Shown piece after piece: positions 1-10,300 of a stretch of DNA of 64,000 nucleotides. Source of the DNA: Salinispora tropica CNB-440 (GTDB lineage Bacteria; Actinomycetota; Actinomycetes; Mycobacteriales; Micromonosporaceae); assembly GCF_000016425.1 (NCBI RefSeq), contig NC_009380.1, positions 3,290,144-3,354,143 of the forward strand, written 5' to 3'. The notes under the pieces were generated by a model. The model made no database searches. It saw nothing but the letters and a program-made list of their open reading frames with translations, and had not been told where the DNA came from. A program made the translations under genes and the position numbers. Position 1 is the first letter of the stretch; each line of letters begins with the position of its first letter.

Positions 1-385
1 AGTGAGGGGATCGAAACCGTCCCGCTCCCCAAGTCTGGCGCACCGTGCCGTCGCGCGGGTTCAGCACGACGACCGTGTCCGTGTCGATGACCGCGTCGTA
101 GGCGAACGCGGTGCCCGCCCGGTGCAGCAGAGCTATCTCCCCGGTAGGCCCTACCGTGATGCCGGTACCGATGCGCGCCGTGGCAGGTAGCCGTCCCCAC
201 GGCCGTAGCAGCCGGTCCTCGGGGATGGCGCCCACCGCAGGATCGCTGACCGTGGCCGCTGAGGGCGGATCGCCCCAGAGCGTGGCGCCGGCGGCGGTGA
301 GCAGACCAAGACAACTACCGGTCAGTACGACGCGGCGCGACAGGTGGGGGCGGGTCGAGCGTTTCGACGGCGGTTGCGATGACAT
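1..385 (-). CDS. Exported NHL/beta-propeller-like protein (5' part only)
   Basis: The reading frame opens at an ATG at 385 and stays open to the window edge, so only about 128 N-terminal residues are present. The N-terminus carries a twin-arginine-like signal (SRRVVLT, about residues 17-23) followed by a hydrophobic stretch, so export through the Tat route is likely. Further on, a stretch reading TVVVLNPRDGTVRQTWGAG followed by F and PH is typical of one blade of an NHL or PQQ-type beta-propeller. Any enzymatic role, such as a peptidylglycine-lyase-like propeller, cannot be judged from this fragment. A Cys inside the signal (LTGSC) is a poor lipobox, so lipidation is possible but unconvincing. 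Confidence 0.6.
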   Translation of the reverse strand, partial: MSSQPPSKRSTRPHLSRRVVLTGSCLGLLTAAGATLWGDPPSAATVSDPAVGAIPEDRLLRPWGRLPATARIGTGITVGPTGEIALLHRAGTAFAYDAVIDTDTVVVLNPRDGTVRQTWGAGRFRSPH

Positions 386-832
386 GGTTTCACCCTGCCC
401 ATGCGCTCCACCAAGATCAATCAGGTGTTCCCCGGACCGAATCGCTCAGGTGCTACCCGTACGAACCCTGAGCACCTCATCAGGGAACGGGCGTCCAGGT
501 CCGGGGCCTTGCGCACGTACGCGCAGCGCTCCGGTGTGTGGCAAGGCCACCGCTACCGCGGTCGCCGCTGTCCTCCGTCGACTGGTGCGCGATGCTCGGC
601 CGCCACCCTGATCTGCCGCGCCTCCGCGCGTTGATCGCGGCAGATCTGTACACGGGCCACCGGGCCTGGCAGCGCCCACCAACGCCGGATCTTGCTGTGG
701 ATACAGCTGCCTCCAGCCGGAGAACCGTGCGCCCAGCGCTCTGTCAACCACCGTCGCGCTGGCAGGCGGGCGATCCCGACCAGGAACGTGGTCGCGGGAG
801 GCACTGCTGTCATGCCACGCCTCGGATCCGCA
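386..832. other. Intergenic stretch, no supported gene
   Basis: About 450 bases lie between the start of the exported propeller gene and the end of the SWIM gene. Open frames exist on both strands, but they are compositionally random (Arg/Pro/Ser rich) and match no family I recognise. The stretch probably holds the promoter of the propeller gene near 385. Confidence 0.4.
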
Positions 833-2857
833 TCAACACAGGTCAAGGGCCACCTCTACGCGTAAGTAGGCGTCCACCCATGCCTGCACTGCAGCTTCGC
901 CGGGGTCTGAGCCAAGCGTCCCGGCGAAGCCGTTGAGGGCACGCGCCACCCGCCGCAGCCCAACCTTTGTCAGCTCGCGGGCTGCGCCGAGCAGGCGATC
1001 GGGGTACGTTGCCGGCAGGTGCAGCAGCCCCTGGTGAGCAACGGTCGTGAGTAGCGTCCGGCTTTCTTGCAGCGCGGCGACCAGCTGGCTGGGCTCGTCG
1101 CCGCCTCCGAACCCGAGGTGACTCGCCACCGAAGGCGCCAGGTCTGGTACGACCATCGCACCATCCACGGCGAGCGCCAGGGGATCGATCACCACTGCGC
1201 CGGCGGAGCGGTGCACGATCCCGCTGACGTATCGGACCCGGCCGTTCTTGCCGTTGAGGGCCGCCGCGACCGCGTCGAGTCGGCCGGGCGCGGCAACCGT
1301 GTGGGTGGCGGTAACCGTGGCGCGGGTGCCGTGCGCGTCCACGATGACGGCGTCGAGGCGCTGCTGACCGGGCGAGTAGTTGACGGTCAGGACGTCAGCG
1401 ACCGTCACGACGCGTACCAGCTCGGCCTCGATGCGGGGCCGGACCATCCGCGGTGGCAGTGCGTCGAGTTCGACGCCGAGCGCACCGATGTCCCGCACGA
1501 CGAGCGCCTTGGGTAGTGCGTCCCAATGCCCCTGCGACGGGTTGACTGTGGTCTGGGCGAGCCGGCTGGTGGCCAGCCGAACAGTGCGGCTCGCGCTGCG
1601 TACGGCGGACTCGGTCACCACGTTGCCCGTGGCCAGCGCATCGACGGTGGTGCCAGCGATGCGTCGGCGGGCCAGGGCGGCACCATCGGCCTCTCCCTCC
1701 CAGCTACGCCGTAGCACCAACACCGTGGCCGTCTCGGCGTGCGCATGGAAGATTTCCACCGTACGTTGCTGGCCCACCGCCGACACCCGGCAGCCGAGGG
1801 AGTCGAGCCGTACCTGGCGAAGGGGGGTTTCGGCTGCCTCGTCGGTGCCGAGCACCAGGGCCCGCAGACTGCCGCCGCCGTTGCAGACCGCTCGGTGACG
1901 GGCATGCAGCTCCAGGATCAGTCCGGCCAGCGTGTCGGGCCGGTACCGGGCACTGCGTTCCCGGTACGCCGTCAGGTGGTCGGCCAGGTCGCCGAGGGCA
2001 AGCAGCGGCCAGCGCAGCCCGACGGCGTCCAGAGCCTGTTGCTGCTCGGCGACCGCCGCCGCGATACCGGTTCCGACATGCACGGCGCCGTCGCGCAGCA
2101 CCCGGTCGGCGAGCAGGAGCGTCGCCTCGATTCCTGAGCCGCTGCCGTCGTCGTTGGCCGGGCCGCCGACCTCGACCCGCACCTCGGCCAACCCGGGCGC
2201 GCGCTCGTCCGCGACCCGGAACGCCCACACCGCGAGTGCTAGCACGTCGTCGCGGGTGTCGGCGACGGCGTCGGTGTGTACGAAGCCGAGGTCGTGGGGG
2301 ACGAGGAAGCGTACGGTGGCCGAGCCCAGCTCGACGGTGGGGACGGGATCGGTGGAGGTGGGACGGCGTACCCGGGCCAGGTATCCGGCGCGCTCCACCC
2401 GCCGGGCGGCGGCCATCAACCGGGCGCCGACGCGGCTGGTGAGCTGCTCGTCGGTGAACGAGCCCGGCGACCACGCGGCCGGGCCAGTGCCGGTGTTCGG
2501 TGGCGCGGCGGACGGAACGTCGATCGGGGAACGTGGCTGCGGGCCCGGGTCGGCGAGCAGGCCGGCAGCGGTGTGTTGCCGCTGGTAGGCGAGGATGAGT
2601 CCAACAAGGTGGCGGCAGATCGTGGTGGCGTCGCAGGAACAGGCGCCAGCGTCCAGACCGCCCCTTGGCAGGCTCGCTGCGGTGCCGTCGGGGAAGGTGC
2701 CGCGCACGGTGCCGTCGCCGTCCACGATGACGGCCGGCGCGGCCTGGTCGAGCTCCTTGGTGGCCCGCTTGACGAGTCCTCGGTTGGTCAGGGCGGCCAG
2801 CGAGTCGGGCGTCAGGGCCAGCAGGTCGCCGCGGCTGGTGGCGGAGGGTGCGCTCAT
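833..2857 (-). CDS. SWIM zinc-finger protein (YehQ-like)
   Basis: A 674-residue protein with a SWIM zinc finger at residues 73-83: C73-x-C75, then C81-x-H83 (CSCDATTICRH). SWIM fingers bind zinc and are used for DNA or protein contacts. The rest is a long alpha/beta region I cannot assign. It is the last gene of a five-gene minus-strand operon, and its ATG at 2857 overlaps the stop of the VWA gene by the ATGA tetranucleotide, indicating translational coupling. Gene order and length fit E. coli YehQ, which lies in the same set with WGR, MoxR, DUF5682 and VWA proteins. Biochemical function is unknown. The SWIM call is firm and the role is inference from context. Confidence 0.85.
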   Translation of the reverse strand: MSAPSATSRGDLLALTPDSLAALTNRGLVKRATKELDQAAPAVIVDGDGTVRGTFPDGTAASLPRGGLDAGACSCDATTICRHLVGLILAYQRQHTAAGLLADPGPQPRSPIDVPSAAPPNTGTGPAAWSPGSFTDEQLTSRVGARLMAAARRVERAGYLARVRRPTSTDPVPTVELGSATVRFLVPHDLGFVHTDAVADTRDDVLALAVWAFRVADERAPGLAEVRVEVGGPANDDGSGSGIEATLLLADRVLRDGAVHVGTGIAAAVAEQQQALDAVGLRWPLLALGDLADHLTAYRERSARYRPDTLAGLILELHARHRAVCNGGGSLRALVLGTDEAAETPLRQVRLDSLGCRVSAVGQQRTVEIFHAHAETATVLVLRRSWEGEADGAALARRRIAGTTVDALATGNVVTESAVRSASRTVRLATSRLAQTTVNPSQGHWDALPKALVVRDIGALGVELDALPPRMVRPRIEAELVRVVTVADVLTVNYSPGQQRLDAVIVDAHGTRATVTATHTVAAPGRLDAVAAALNGKNGRVRYVSGIVHRSAGAVVIDPLALAVDGAMVVPDLAPSVASHLGFGGGDEPSQLVAALQESRTLLTTVAHQGLLHLPATYPDRLLGAARELTKVGLRRVARALNGFAGTLGSDPGEAAVQAWVDAYLRVEVALDLC

Positions 2858-3987
2858 CGGCCCACCTGCTCGGCGACGAACGTGGCAAGCTCGCCCGGTG
2901 TCATCGCGCCGACGGACGCGCCGACGTCGGCGAGGCGTTGCGCGGCCACGCGGTCGTACACCGGGTTGGCCTGTTCGTCGAGCGCGGCCAGCCCGAGCAC
3001 CTTGGTGCCCTGCTCGACCAGGCCGCGGACGGTCCGCACGAGCCGCTCCTCCGATCCGCCCTCGTAGAAATCCGTGATCAGCGCGACGATGGACCGCCGG
3101 GGCTGCTCGATGAGCTGCGCGGCGTAGTCGACCGCGCGGCCGATATTGGTGCCACCACCGAGCTGGACCTTCATCAGCAGCTCGACCGGGTCGTCGACAT
3201 CGCTGGTCAGGTCGACGATGTCAGTGTCGAACGCGACCAGGTGGGTGCGGACGCCGGGCAGTCCCCACAGGCAGGCGGCGGTGACCGCGGAGTGGATGAC
3301 CGAGTCGGTCATCGACCCGGACTGGTCAACGAGCAGGATCACCTGCCACTGGTCGATGTGCTGGCGGATGCGCGAGAAGAAGTAGGGCGTCTCGATGAAC
3401 AGCCGCTGGTCTTCGGGCCGGTAGTGGCCGAGGTTGTCTTTGATGGTGCGCCGGACGTCGAAGTTGCGTGCCTGCCGGAACCGGCTCGGCCGCCGGGCCC
3501 GTGCGCCGGTGAACGCCACCCGTACCTCGGTCGCCAGCTTGTCCATGAGTTGGCGGATGACCGCTTCGACGATGCGCCGGGCTAGCCGCAGGACCTGCGG
3601 GTTCATCAGGTGCTTCGTGCGCAGCACCGCTCTGAGCATGGATTGGTTGGGCTCCACGCGTTCCAGGACGGCGGGGTCGGTCACGATGTCGTGGATCTCG
3701 TACCGCTCCACCGCGTCGCGTTGCAGTCGTTCGATGGTGTCGCGGGGGAAGAGTCGGCTGATGTCGTCGAGCCAGTCGACTGTGGTCAGCGTCGCGGGAC
3801 CGTCACCGCCGTACCGGCCGCCGGCGCGGCGTACGCCCCGGCGACCGAGTTCCTCGTCACGGCCGTACAGCCATTCGAGCGCGGCGTCGCGGGCCGCGGT
3901 CTCGGCCGCGAGCGGTCGGCGGCCAAGGGCGGCGTCGCCGGGCTCACCGAGCACGAGCCGCCACCGTTCCAGTTCGGGATCGGTCAC
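2854..3987 (-). CDS. VWA-domain protein (YehP-like)
   Basis: A 377-residue soluble protein. The C-terminal half is a von Willebrand factor A domain with a complete metal-ion-dependent adhesion site: DQSGS at residues 221-225, a downstream Thr in a GGGTNIGRA segment, and a later ITDFYEGG strand with an Asp. The N-terminal half (residues 1-200) is helical and charged, as in bacterial VWA proteins that pair with MoxR ATPases. Start and stop both overlap the neighbouring genes by ATGA. In MoxR systems the VWA partner is thought to bind metal-dependently to the ATPase or its substrate, and the adjacent MoxR gene supports that here. Length is close to E. coli YehP. Confidence 0.88.
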   Translation of the reverse strand: MTDPELERWRLVLGEPGDAALGRRPLAAETAARDAALEWLYGRDEELGRRGVRRAGGRYGGDGPATLTTVDWLDDISRLFPRDTIERLQRDAVERYEIHDIVTDPAVLERVEPNQSMLRAVLRTKHLMNPQVLRLARRIVEAVIRQLMDKLATEVRVAFTGARARRPSRFRQARNFDVRRTIKDNLGHYRPEDQRLFIETPYFFSRIRQHIDQWQVILLVDQSGSMTDSVIHSAVTAACLWGLPGVRTHLVAFDTDIVDLTSDVDDPVELLMKVQLGGGTNIGRAVDYAAQLIEQPRRSIVALITDFYEGGSEERLVRTVRGLVEQGTKVLGLAALDEQANPVYDRVAAQRLADVGASVGAMTPGELATFVAEQVGR

Positions 3988-6263
3988 GTGCCCATCAGTC
4001 CTTCCCTGGTGAGAAGCGCGTTGACCCGCTCGTCGAGGTCGCGGCCGGCCGCGACCACGTCGGGTGCGACGGGCAACCGCAGCAGCGTCCGGCCTGACCC
4101 GGCGACGCCGCGCCGGGCCAGCACGTGCCGGGCGATCGTCTCGCGTTCCCGGGGCGGGAAGTACGCGAACGCTTGACGCAGCGCCGGCAGGGCGATGAGG
4201 AACTCCTGCTCACCCATCCCGCTGAGCAACTCGTCGAGCAGGTCGAGGACGCCGTCGGCCGCGAGGACCTCCTCCCGGGCCAATGCGCACATCCCGGCGA
4301 GCCAGTCACCGACCGACGCCGGGGCGAACGCGCCACGCACGGCGCGAACGGGCTCGACCTGGGCACCCAGCGACCAGGCGAAGCCGAACGCCGCCCCGCG
4401 GAGGTCCGGCGGCACGTCCGCGTTGCTGGCGATCCGAGCTGCCACGGCCAGGGCCGCTTCGCGGTCGAGCCCGAGCGCGGACCGGGCGTGCACGAGGGCG
4501 TCGCGGACTGCCGCCAGCGCGTCGATCCGCGCCGGCTCGGCTGGCGCCGCCCCGCCGTAAACCCCCTCGGCGAGCCACAGGACGCGCTCTACACCGGCTT
4601 TGACGACCGCGCCCAGCGTTCCGGTGCGAACGGTGCCCAGCAGGTGGTCGTGGCGCCACAACGCGAGGACGACGGCCAGTACCCGGCCGACGGGTCCCAT
4701 CTCGGGTGCGGCGGCGACGGCCCCGGTGACGTCGTGCAGCACCCGGTCGGAGACCTGGCCGCTGCCGCACAGGGCCGCGTCGAACAGGGCGGCGGCCAAC
4801 TGGTCCATGTCGCCTCGGGCGGCGGCGATCCGATCCGCCAGCACTGCGGCCGCTGCCTCATCGAGCGTCCGGCCGTAGCCGCCGCCCTCGATGAGGGCCG
4901 GCAAGCGGTTGTCGTCGGCGCGTACGCTCCACTCCTCGTCGAGGATCGGGTCGATGCCGGTGGTGGGGCCGGTGTGCCGGGTGAAGCCGGGGATCCGCAG
5001 GATTCGCAGCCGGTGCAGGATCCGGCTGCGATCCAGGTCGGTCGGGTCGGTCAACGTCAGGCGTACGTCCCCGGGCCGGTCGAGCCCGTGCCCCTCCAGA
5101 TCGGCCTCGGCGTTGTGTACCAGCGGCGGAAGTGGGGTCGACGGATGCAGCCGGCCGACGCGGTCGCCGCTGAGGGCGGCGACCATCTCGACTATCGCGG
5201 GATGGGTGCCCGTGCGCAGGGTGCCCCGGGTCGACCAGGGCAGGGGCACGTCGAGCGCCTCGTTGACCAGTGCGGCGGCCAGTCCGTCGAGGACATCGAC
5301 CCGGGCGAGGTACCGGTGGCCGCGTACCCGGGCAAGCCCTTCCGCCGAGACTCGCGCCGCGATCAGGTCCGCCGTCGACACCGCCTGCCGCCGTTCCCGC
5401 AGCCGCCCGACCACCGCGGCCACCAACTGGTCCGCGGCGGACTCGGGCCCGGTGTCCCAGAGCCGCTGGTAGTAGTCCGGCGACGGCATCCCGGACTGGT
5501 AGCCGTCGAAGGCGTCGAGCCGACGGAACGAGTACGGCACCAGGTAGCTGCCGCCGGCCGCTGTGGCCGGGAGTCCCGGAGTCTGCGGCCAGGCGAGGCC
5601 GACCGGGGAGGGGGCGCTGTTGGTGGTGGCGCTGAGCTGGATAAGTGCCGGCCGGTGAAACCCGCCGGTGACGACCACGACCGGCCGGTCCCCGGCGTCG
5701 GCGACGGCCGCCCGCACCCACTGGGCCATGTAGGCCTCCCGCTCGGTGTCCTCCGGACCGACCGTCGACTCGCCGCGGACCAGGTCGAAGTAGACGGCGA
5801 GCCGTTCGGCGAGGCCGTCGGCCGGGGGGACCTCGAACAGGTGGTCCCACAGCGTGTCGACGTTGTCGGCCGCGAACGTGCGGCACAGCGACTCCATCAC
5901 GTCGACGTACCGCTGCTCAGCGTCCGCGTAGCGGTTGCGCCGTCGGGCGAACGCGGGATGCCAGGCGGGCAGGTCGATGAAGCGCAGCTGGGCACCCACC
6001 TCGCGGCCCGTGGTCAGCGCGATCCACTCCGGGGAGTACGCGCAGAACGGCGCCCAGGAGGCATGCTGCCTTTCCGAGTCGCGATAGCTTGTGAAGACCG
6101 CGACGGGCAGCTCGTGGTCGAGTAGCAGTTCGTCGAGCCGGCCGTTCATGTCGACTGGTCCTTCGACCAGCACGTACGCCGGTCGTAGTTCCGAGATTGT
6201 CTCGGCAACGAGCCGGGCACAGGCCGGGCTGTGGTGGCGCACGCCGATGAAGGTGGCTCCCAT
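3984..6263 (-). CDS. DUF5682 family protein (YehM-like)
   Basis: A 759-residue protein. I place the start at the ATG at 6263, giving an N-terminus reading MGATFIGVRHHSPACARLV. That ATG shares one base with the stop of the MoxR gene, and the longer upstream frame is only MoxR-overlapping shadow sequence. The N-terminal region has GVRHHSP, then VEGP, and later VVVVTGGFHRPAL, which looks like a TraB/ChaN-type layout with His and Glu near the active site. That resemblance is my inference from motifs and is not established. The remaining 450 residues look helical-repeat-like. Family and order match E. coli YehM in the WGR/MoxR/VWA/SWIM operon. Function is unknown. Confidence 0.85.
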   Translation of the reverse strand: MGATFIGVRHHSPACARLVAETISELRPAYVLVEGPVDMNGRLDELLLDHELPVAVFTSYRDSERQHASWAPFCAYSPEWIALTTGREVGAQLRFIDLPAWHPAFARRRNRYADAEQRYVDVMESLCRTFAADNVDTLWDHLFEVPPADGLAERLAVYFDLVRGESTVGPEDTEREAYMAQWVRAAVADAGDRPVVVVTGGFHRPALIQLSATTNSAPSPVGLAWPQTPGLPATAAGGSYLVPYSFRRLDAFDGYQSGMPSPDYYQRLWDTGPESAADQLVAAVVGRLRERRQAVSTADLIAARVSAEGLARVRGHRYLARVDVLDGLAAALVNEALDVPLPWSTRGTLRTGTHPAIVEMVAALSGDRVGRLHPSTPLPPLVHNAEADLEGHGLDRPGDVRLTLTDPTDLDRSRILHRLRILRIPGFTRHTGPTTGIDPILDEEWSVRADDNRLPALIEGGGYGRTLDEAAAAVLADRIAAARGDMDQLAAALFDAALCGSGQVSDRVLHDVTGAVAAAPEMGPVGRVLAVVLALWRHDHLLGTVRTGTLGAVVKAGVERVLWLAEGVYGGAAPAEPARIDALAAVRDALVHARSALGLDREAALAVAARIASNADVPPDLRGAAFGFAWSLGAQVEPVRAVRGAFAPASVGDWLAGMCALAREEVLAADGVLDLLDELLSGMGEQEFLIALPALRQAFAYFPPRERETIARHVLARRGVAGSGRTLLRLPVAPDVVAAGRDLDERVNALLTREGLMGT

Positions 6264-7399
6264 CAGCCGGGCAGCTGGTGCCGGGCAGTGTGCAGTTCCT
6301 TCCACTGCCCGCCGGAGCGCCGACTGGCCTGCTGCTCGAGGTAGCGCCGCAGCCGGGCCAGGTCGTCCGGGTTGTCCTTGGCGGCCGTGCCGGCGAGGCA
6401 CGATACGAGATCGGCGGCCGTGCCCGGTTCACCACGCAGGAACCAGCCGCGTAGCCCGACGGCGTGGGCGACCGACACCGCCTCAGCGGTGCTCATCACA
6501 GCCGACAGGCGCTCCATCGCGTCGCCGTGGGACGTCTGGCCGATGCGCAGCTCGCGGAAGGCGGTAACCAGCACCTCGAGCACGTCGCGCCGTGGTTCGA
6601 CGGTCACCCCGGAGCGACGTAGCAGCTCGCCCGCCTCGGCGACGACCAGCGTCAGTTCGGTGTCGAAGTCGGCGATCGGGAAGACCGTCTCGAAGTTGAA
6701 CCGCCGCTTGAGCGCAGAGCTCATCTCGTTGACACCGCGGTCGCGGGTATTAGCCGTGGCGATGATGTTGAAACCTTCCTGAGCGAAGACCATCGCGTCG
6801 TCGTCGGTCAGCTCCGGCAGCGCGAGCACCCGGTCGGACAGCGGCGACAGCAGGCAGTCCTGCACCTCCAGGGGACAGCGAGTGATCTCTTCGAACCGGA
6901 CCACCTTGCCCTCTGCCATGCCTCGCAACAGCGGCGCCGGCACCAGGGACCGCCGGGACGGACCCTCGGCGACAAGGAGGGCATAGTTCCACGAGTACTT
7001 GATCTGGTCCTCGGTTGTCGCCGCGCCACCCTGGATGGTCACTGTGGAATCACCGCTGACCGCGGCGGCCAGCAGCTCCGACAGCAGCGACTTGGCAGTG
7101 CCCGGCTCGCCGACGAGCATGAGGCCGCGACTGGTGGCGAGGGTGACCAGGGCGCGGTCGATAAGCGACGGGTCGCCGACGAACTTGCGACGGATACCGG
7201 CCTGCTCGTCACCGAGAATGAACCGCCGTGCCGCCCGCAGGCTCAGCGCCCAGCCGGGCGGCCGCTCCGCGGTGTCCTCGGCGCGCAGCCGCGCCAACTC
7301 GTCGGCGTAGCGCACCTCGGCCGGCGGCCGCTGCACCCGGGGCGTCGCCCCGCCGTCGGCGCGCACCGCGCCGGCCGTTCGCCCGTTACCCACGCTCAT
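6263..7399 (-). CDS. MoxR-type AAA+ ATPase (YehL-like)
   Basis: A 378-residue AAA+ ATPase. The Walker A motif is GEPGTAKS at residues 97-104 and the Walker B-like strand is VVRFEEITRC at about 166-175, where Glu-Glu replaces the usual Asp-Glu. Sensor 1 is in NIIATANTRDRG, and the arginine-finger region is in SSALKRRFNFE. MoxR ATPases act as chaperones that remodel or load partners, usually together with VWA proteins, and such a partner is encoded two genes downstream. The ATG at 7399 overlaps the stop of the WGR gene by ATGA. It corresponds to E. coli YehL, not to the second MoxR of this window near 40 kb, which belongs to a different subfamily. Confidence 0.9.
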   Translation of the reverse strand: MSVGNGRTAGAVRADGGATPRVQRPPAEVRYADELARLRAEDTAERPPGWALSLRAARRFILGDEQAGIRRKFVGDPSLIDRALVTLATSRGLMLVGEPGTAKSLLSELLAAAVSGDSTVTIQGGAATTEDQIKYSWNYALLVAEGPSRRSLVPAPLLRGMAEGKVVRFEEITRCPLEVQDCLLSPLSDRVLALPELTDDDAMVFAQEGFNIIATANTRDRGVNEMSSALKRRFNFETVFPIADFDTELTLVVAEAGELLRRSGVTVEPRRDVLEVLVTAFRELRIGQTSHGDAMERLSAVMSTAEAVSVAHAVGLRGWFLRGEPGTAADLVSCLAGTAAKDNPDDLARLRRYLEQQASRRSGGQWKELHTARHQLPG

Positions 7400-10300
7400 G
7401 CGGTGATCTCCTCTAGGTCACGGATGATCTCGGAAGCGGTAACCAGGTCAAGGTCGCCGAACGACACCACCCGCTTGTTGTCCCAGTTACTGTCCTGGGC
7501 GCGCCGCACCCAGATCTCGGCTAGCTTCTGGTCAACGAACTCGTCGAGCAGGCCGACGACGATGCCCGGGTCGAGACCGATAACGACGGCGCCGCCGCCC
7601 GGCAGTTCGCGCTCGACACCGCCCTGGACACCGGCGTCCTCCGGCGACGTCCGGTGCCACCCGCGGCGCTCCAGGCCGAGGAGCTTGCCCACGTGCACGG
7701 TGATCCCCTCGAACCGAGTCAGCCGGTGCGCCGTCAGCTCCGTCTCGGTCAGCGTGTGTACGTCCCGGCCGAGCTGCGCGAACGGTTGCAGAATTTCGTA
7801 GTCGGCGAACACCTCGCCCCAGGCGGCCACGGTTTCGGCCAGGTGCACCGGGTGGGCGACGCCGACCACGGCGTCGTCGGGGAGCGACACCGGGTCGTCG
7901 TCGACATCGGCGAACGTCCGGTCTTCGGCCACTCGCAGGGCACCGACCAGCTCGCCCCGCTCGTCGTACCGCCCCCACACCAACCGCCGTACCAGGTGCC
8001 ACACCAGTGGGTGTCCCACGAAGAGCTGACGGAACTCGGCACCCGTCCACCGTCGCTGCGTCACCATCGCCTGCTCCAACCGGCGGATCTGCTCGCTGGC
8101 GAGCGTACGGACGTCCTTCTTCAGCCCGGCGAACCGCTGGTAGGCAGCGGGCGCGAGGGTAGGGTCATCCTTGACGCCGGGCTTCGGCAGATCCTTACGC
8201 CGCTTGCCGTCAGCGTCCCGCACGTACGGTTTGAGGCGCTCGTCGAGGCCCACCACGAACTGCCGCGGGCCGTAGTCGAGGGTGAGGCTGCCGGTCGCGT
8301 CGAGCCCCAGGTCCGGTACGAGCCGGTCGGCGAGCTGATCCGACTCCAGCCCCAATCCTGCCGCGACCTCGCGCATCTTGGCGTTGGCGCGCTCCTTGAG
8401 GCCCTTGAACTTCACCTTCTGCGCGATGCCGTGCAGATGCATCAGTGCCACGTCGGTGCCGATCGCGGCGAGCACGTCGAGGCCGGCGACCGCCCGCGTG
8501 TGACCGCCCTCGCCGGGCCAGGCCCGGATCACCGGCGCGAGCCGACGCACGGTCTCGTCGTCGCCGACGAGCCCGAGCGCGTCGAGGACCCAACCCGCCT
8601 TCGACGAGGTACCCGCGGCCTGCCAGTTCTGGAACAGCGCCCAGGCGAAGTCGGCGAGGCTGCGCGGCTCGCAGGTGTCCTTGACGACCGCGACACCAGC
8701 GTACGGATCACCGGAGCGCGACATCGCGAGCATGGTGACGACGTGGCCGGCGGCCGGCAGCGGCAGGGCACCCGATCCGTCGCGCAGCTGGATGCGTGGC
8801 AGCAGGCCTGGGTCAGCCCAGTCCGGCAGCTTCGGGATCCTTGCGGGCAGTGCGTCGAGCGGGTCAACGGCCAGCAGCTCGTCGATCGCCTCGGCCGCCT
8901 CTGGTCCATACCCTCTTGCGGCCGCACGGACGTCGTCGGCGTGTCCGCTACCAGCGAAAGCCCACAGTGCCCGCTCGGCCTGGCGCCGTTCGGCTCCGGG
9001 CCGGCCCAGCGCCGGGGGGACCAGCGCCCGGGCGGCCACGGCGGTGTGCCGGGTCAACCAGGTCTGGACCGTCGCACGGGTCGACTTGAGCCGGCCAAGC
9101 CAGTCGACCATCAAGACCGCGACCTCCGGGGCCGCGTACGGCAGCAGCATTTCGGCCATCGTCACCGGGCTGCGCCGGGCGGCGTCGAGGGCGGTGGGTA
9201 GGGCGTCGAGTTCGAAACGGCCCACCACGATGCGCATCCACGACCCGCCGTCCCACAGGTCCTGCGGGCGCCAGTCGCCGATCAGCGGGCGGGCGATCTC
9301 ATCGGGCGCGCGAACAAAGAAGTCAACCGCCTCCCACCAGGTCGCCCGGCCGTCGCGCACCCGCGCCGCCACCGACTCCCAGCTGTCGTCGCGATTGGAC
9401 CGGCGCCGGTGGTAGCTCCTGTCGTCGCGCCACGCGTCGTGCTCGCCACCACCCCACACCATCGTCGGCTCGTCCCGGCACACCAGGCCGTCAACGACGA
9501 TCGGTCGGCGGGCCGGCCGCCCGACGATCCAGGGCGGACGGACGAGCAGATTGGGAAGGGCATCCGCAGATGCTTCGGTGACCGCGACCGTCGCCGTCAG
9601 GATGGCGCGAATCCGCCCGGCCGTGTCGTCGGGCAGCGTCGGTAGCATCCGCTCGGCCACCTCGGGGTTGGCGAGCACGTGCGCCCGCAGCAGGTCGCCC
9701 ACACCGCGCCGCCCGCTTCCTGCGAGCAGCCGAAGCCCACGGACGGGAAACCGTCCGGCGGCGTCCAGCAACGCAGCTGGCACGTACTTCTGGTCGCACC
9801 GGTCAAGCAGCAGTCGGAACGCCTCGTCGCCCGGCACCACGGCCAACGCCGCGAGCAGCCTGCGCTTCACGTCGGCCTCGGCGTACGCGTTGTCGAACCA
9901 GCTGGCGAGCGTGGGCGCCGCAGCCGGGCCGGCACCGGCCACGAACGAGTACAGCAGCGCCGTCGACCGCAGGACAGAGCGGTCGCGGGCGTGGTTAACA
10001 GCCTGGGCGACATGCGTTGGGGAGGTCACCACGGTCAGGAGGATCGTCGCCAGAACCTGGTTGCCGGCGGCCGAGACGGCCGCGACGGTCTCGTCGTGCC
10101 AGTCGGTCTCGGTGGGCGCGAGAAACACCGTCGCCACCCGCTGGTGCAGAGTGCCTTCCTGGAACGGGCCGAGGGCAGCCACGGAGGCGGCATACCGGTC
10201 GTCTGGTGCGACGGCGAGCGCAGCTCGGACCCGCCCGGCGATCGTCAGCCCGGACTCGTGCGCCCACCACGACCGAATCTCGTCCGGCTGTAGGTGGCGA

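Noticed and set aside
1704..2888. 394-codon minus-strand frame overlapping the SWIM and VWA genes
   Set aside because: Arg/Pro/Gly-dominated composition and no motifs; it is a shadow of the SWIM-finger gene in another frame.
4125..6125. 666-codon plus-strand frame antisense to the DUF5682 gene
   Set aside because: Long antisense frames are common at this GC content. No domain is visible, and the minus-strand gene has clear motifs and coupled start and stop.
7654..9201. 515-codon plus-strand frame antisense to the WGR-DUF4132 gene
   Set aside because: His/Gln/Asp-rich antisense pattern without motifs; it mirrors codon structure of the real gene.
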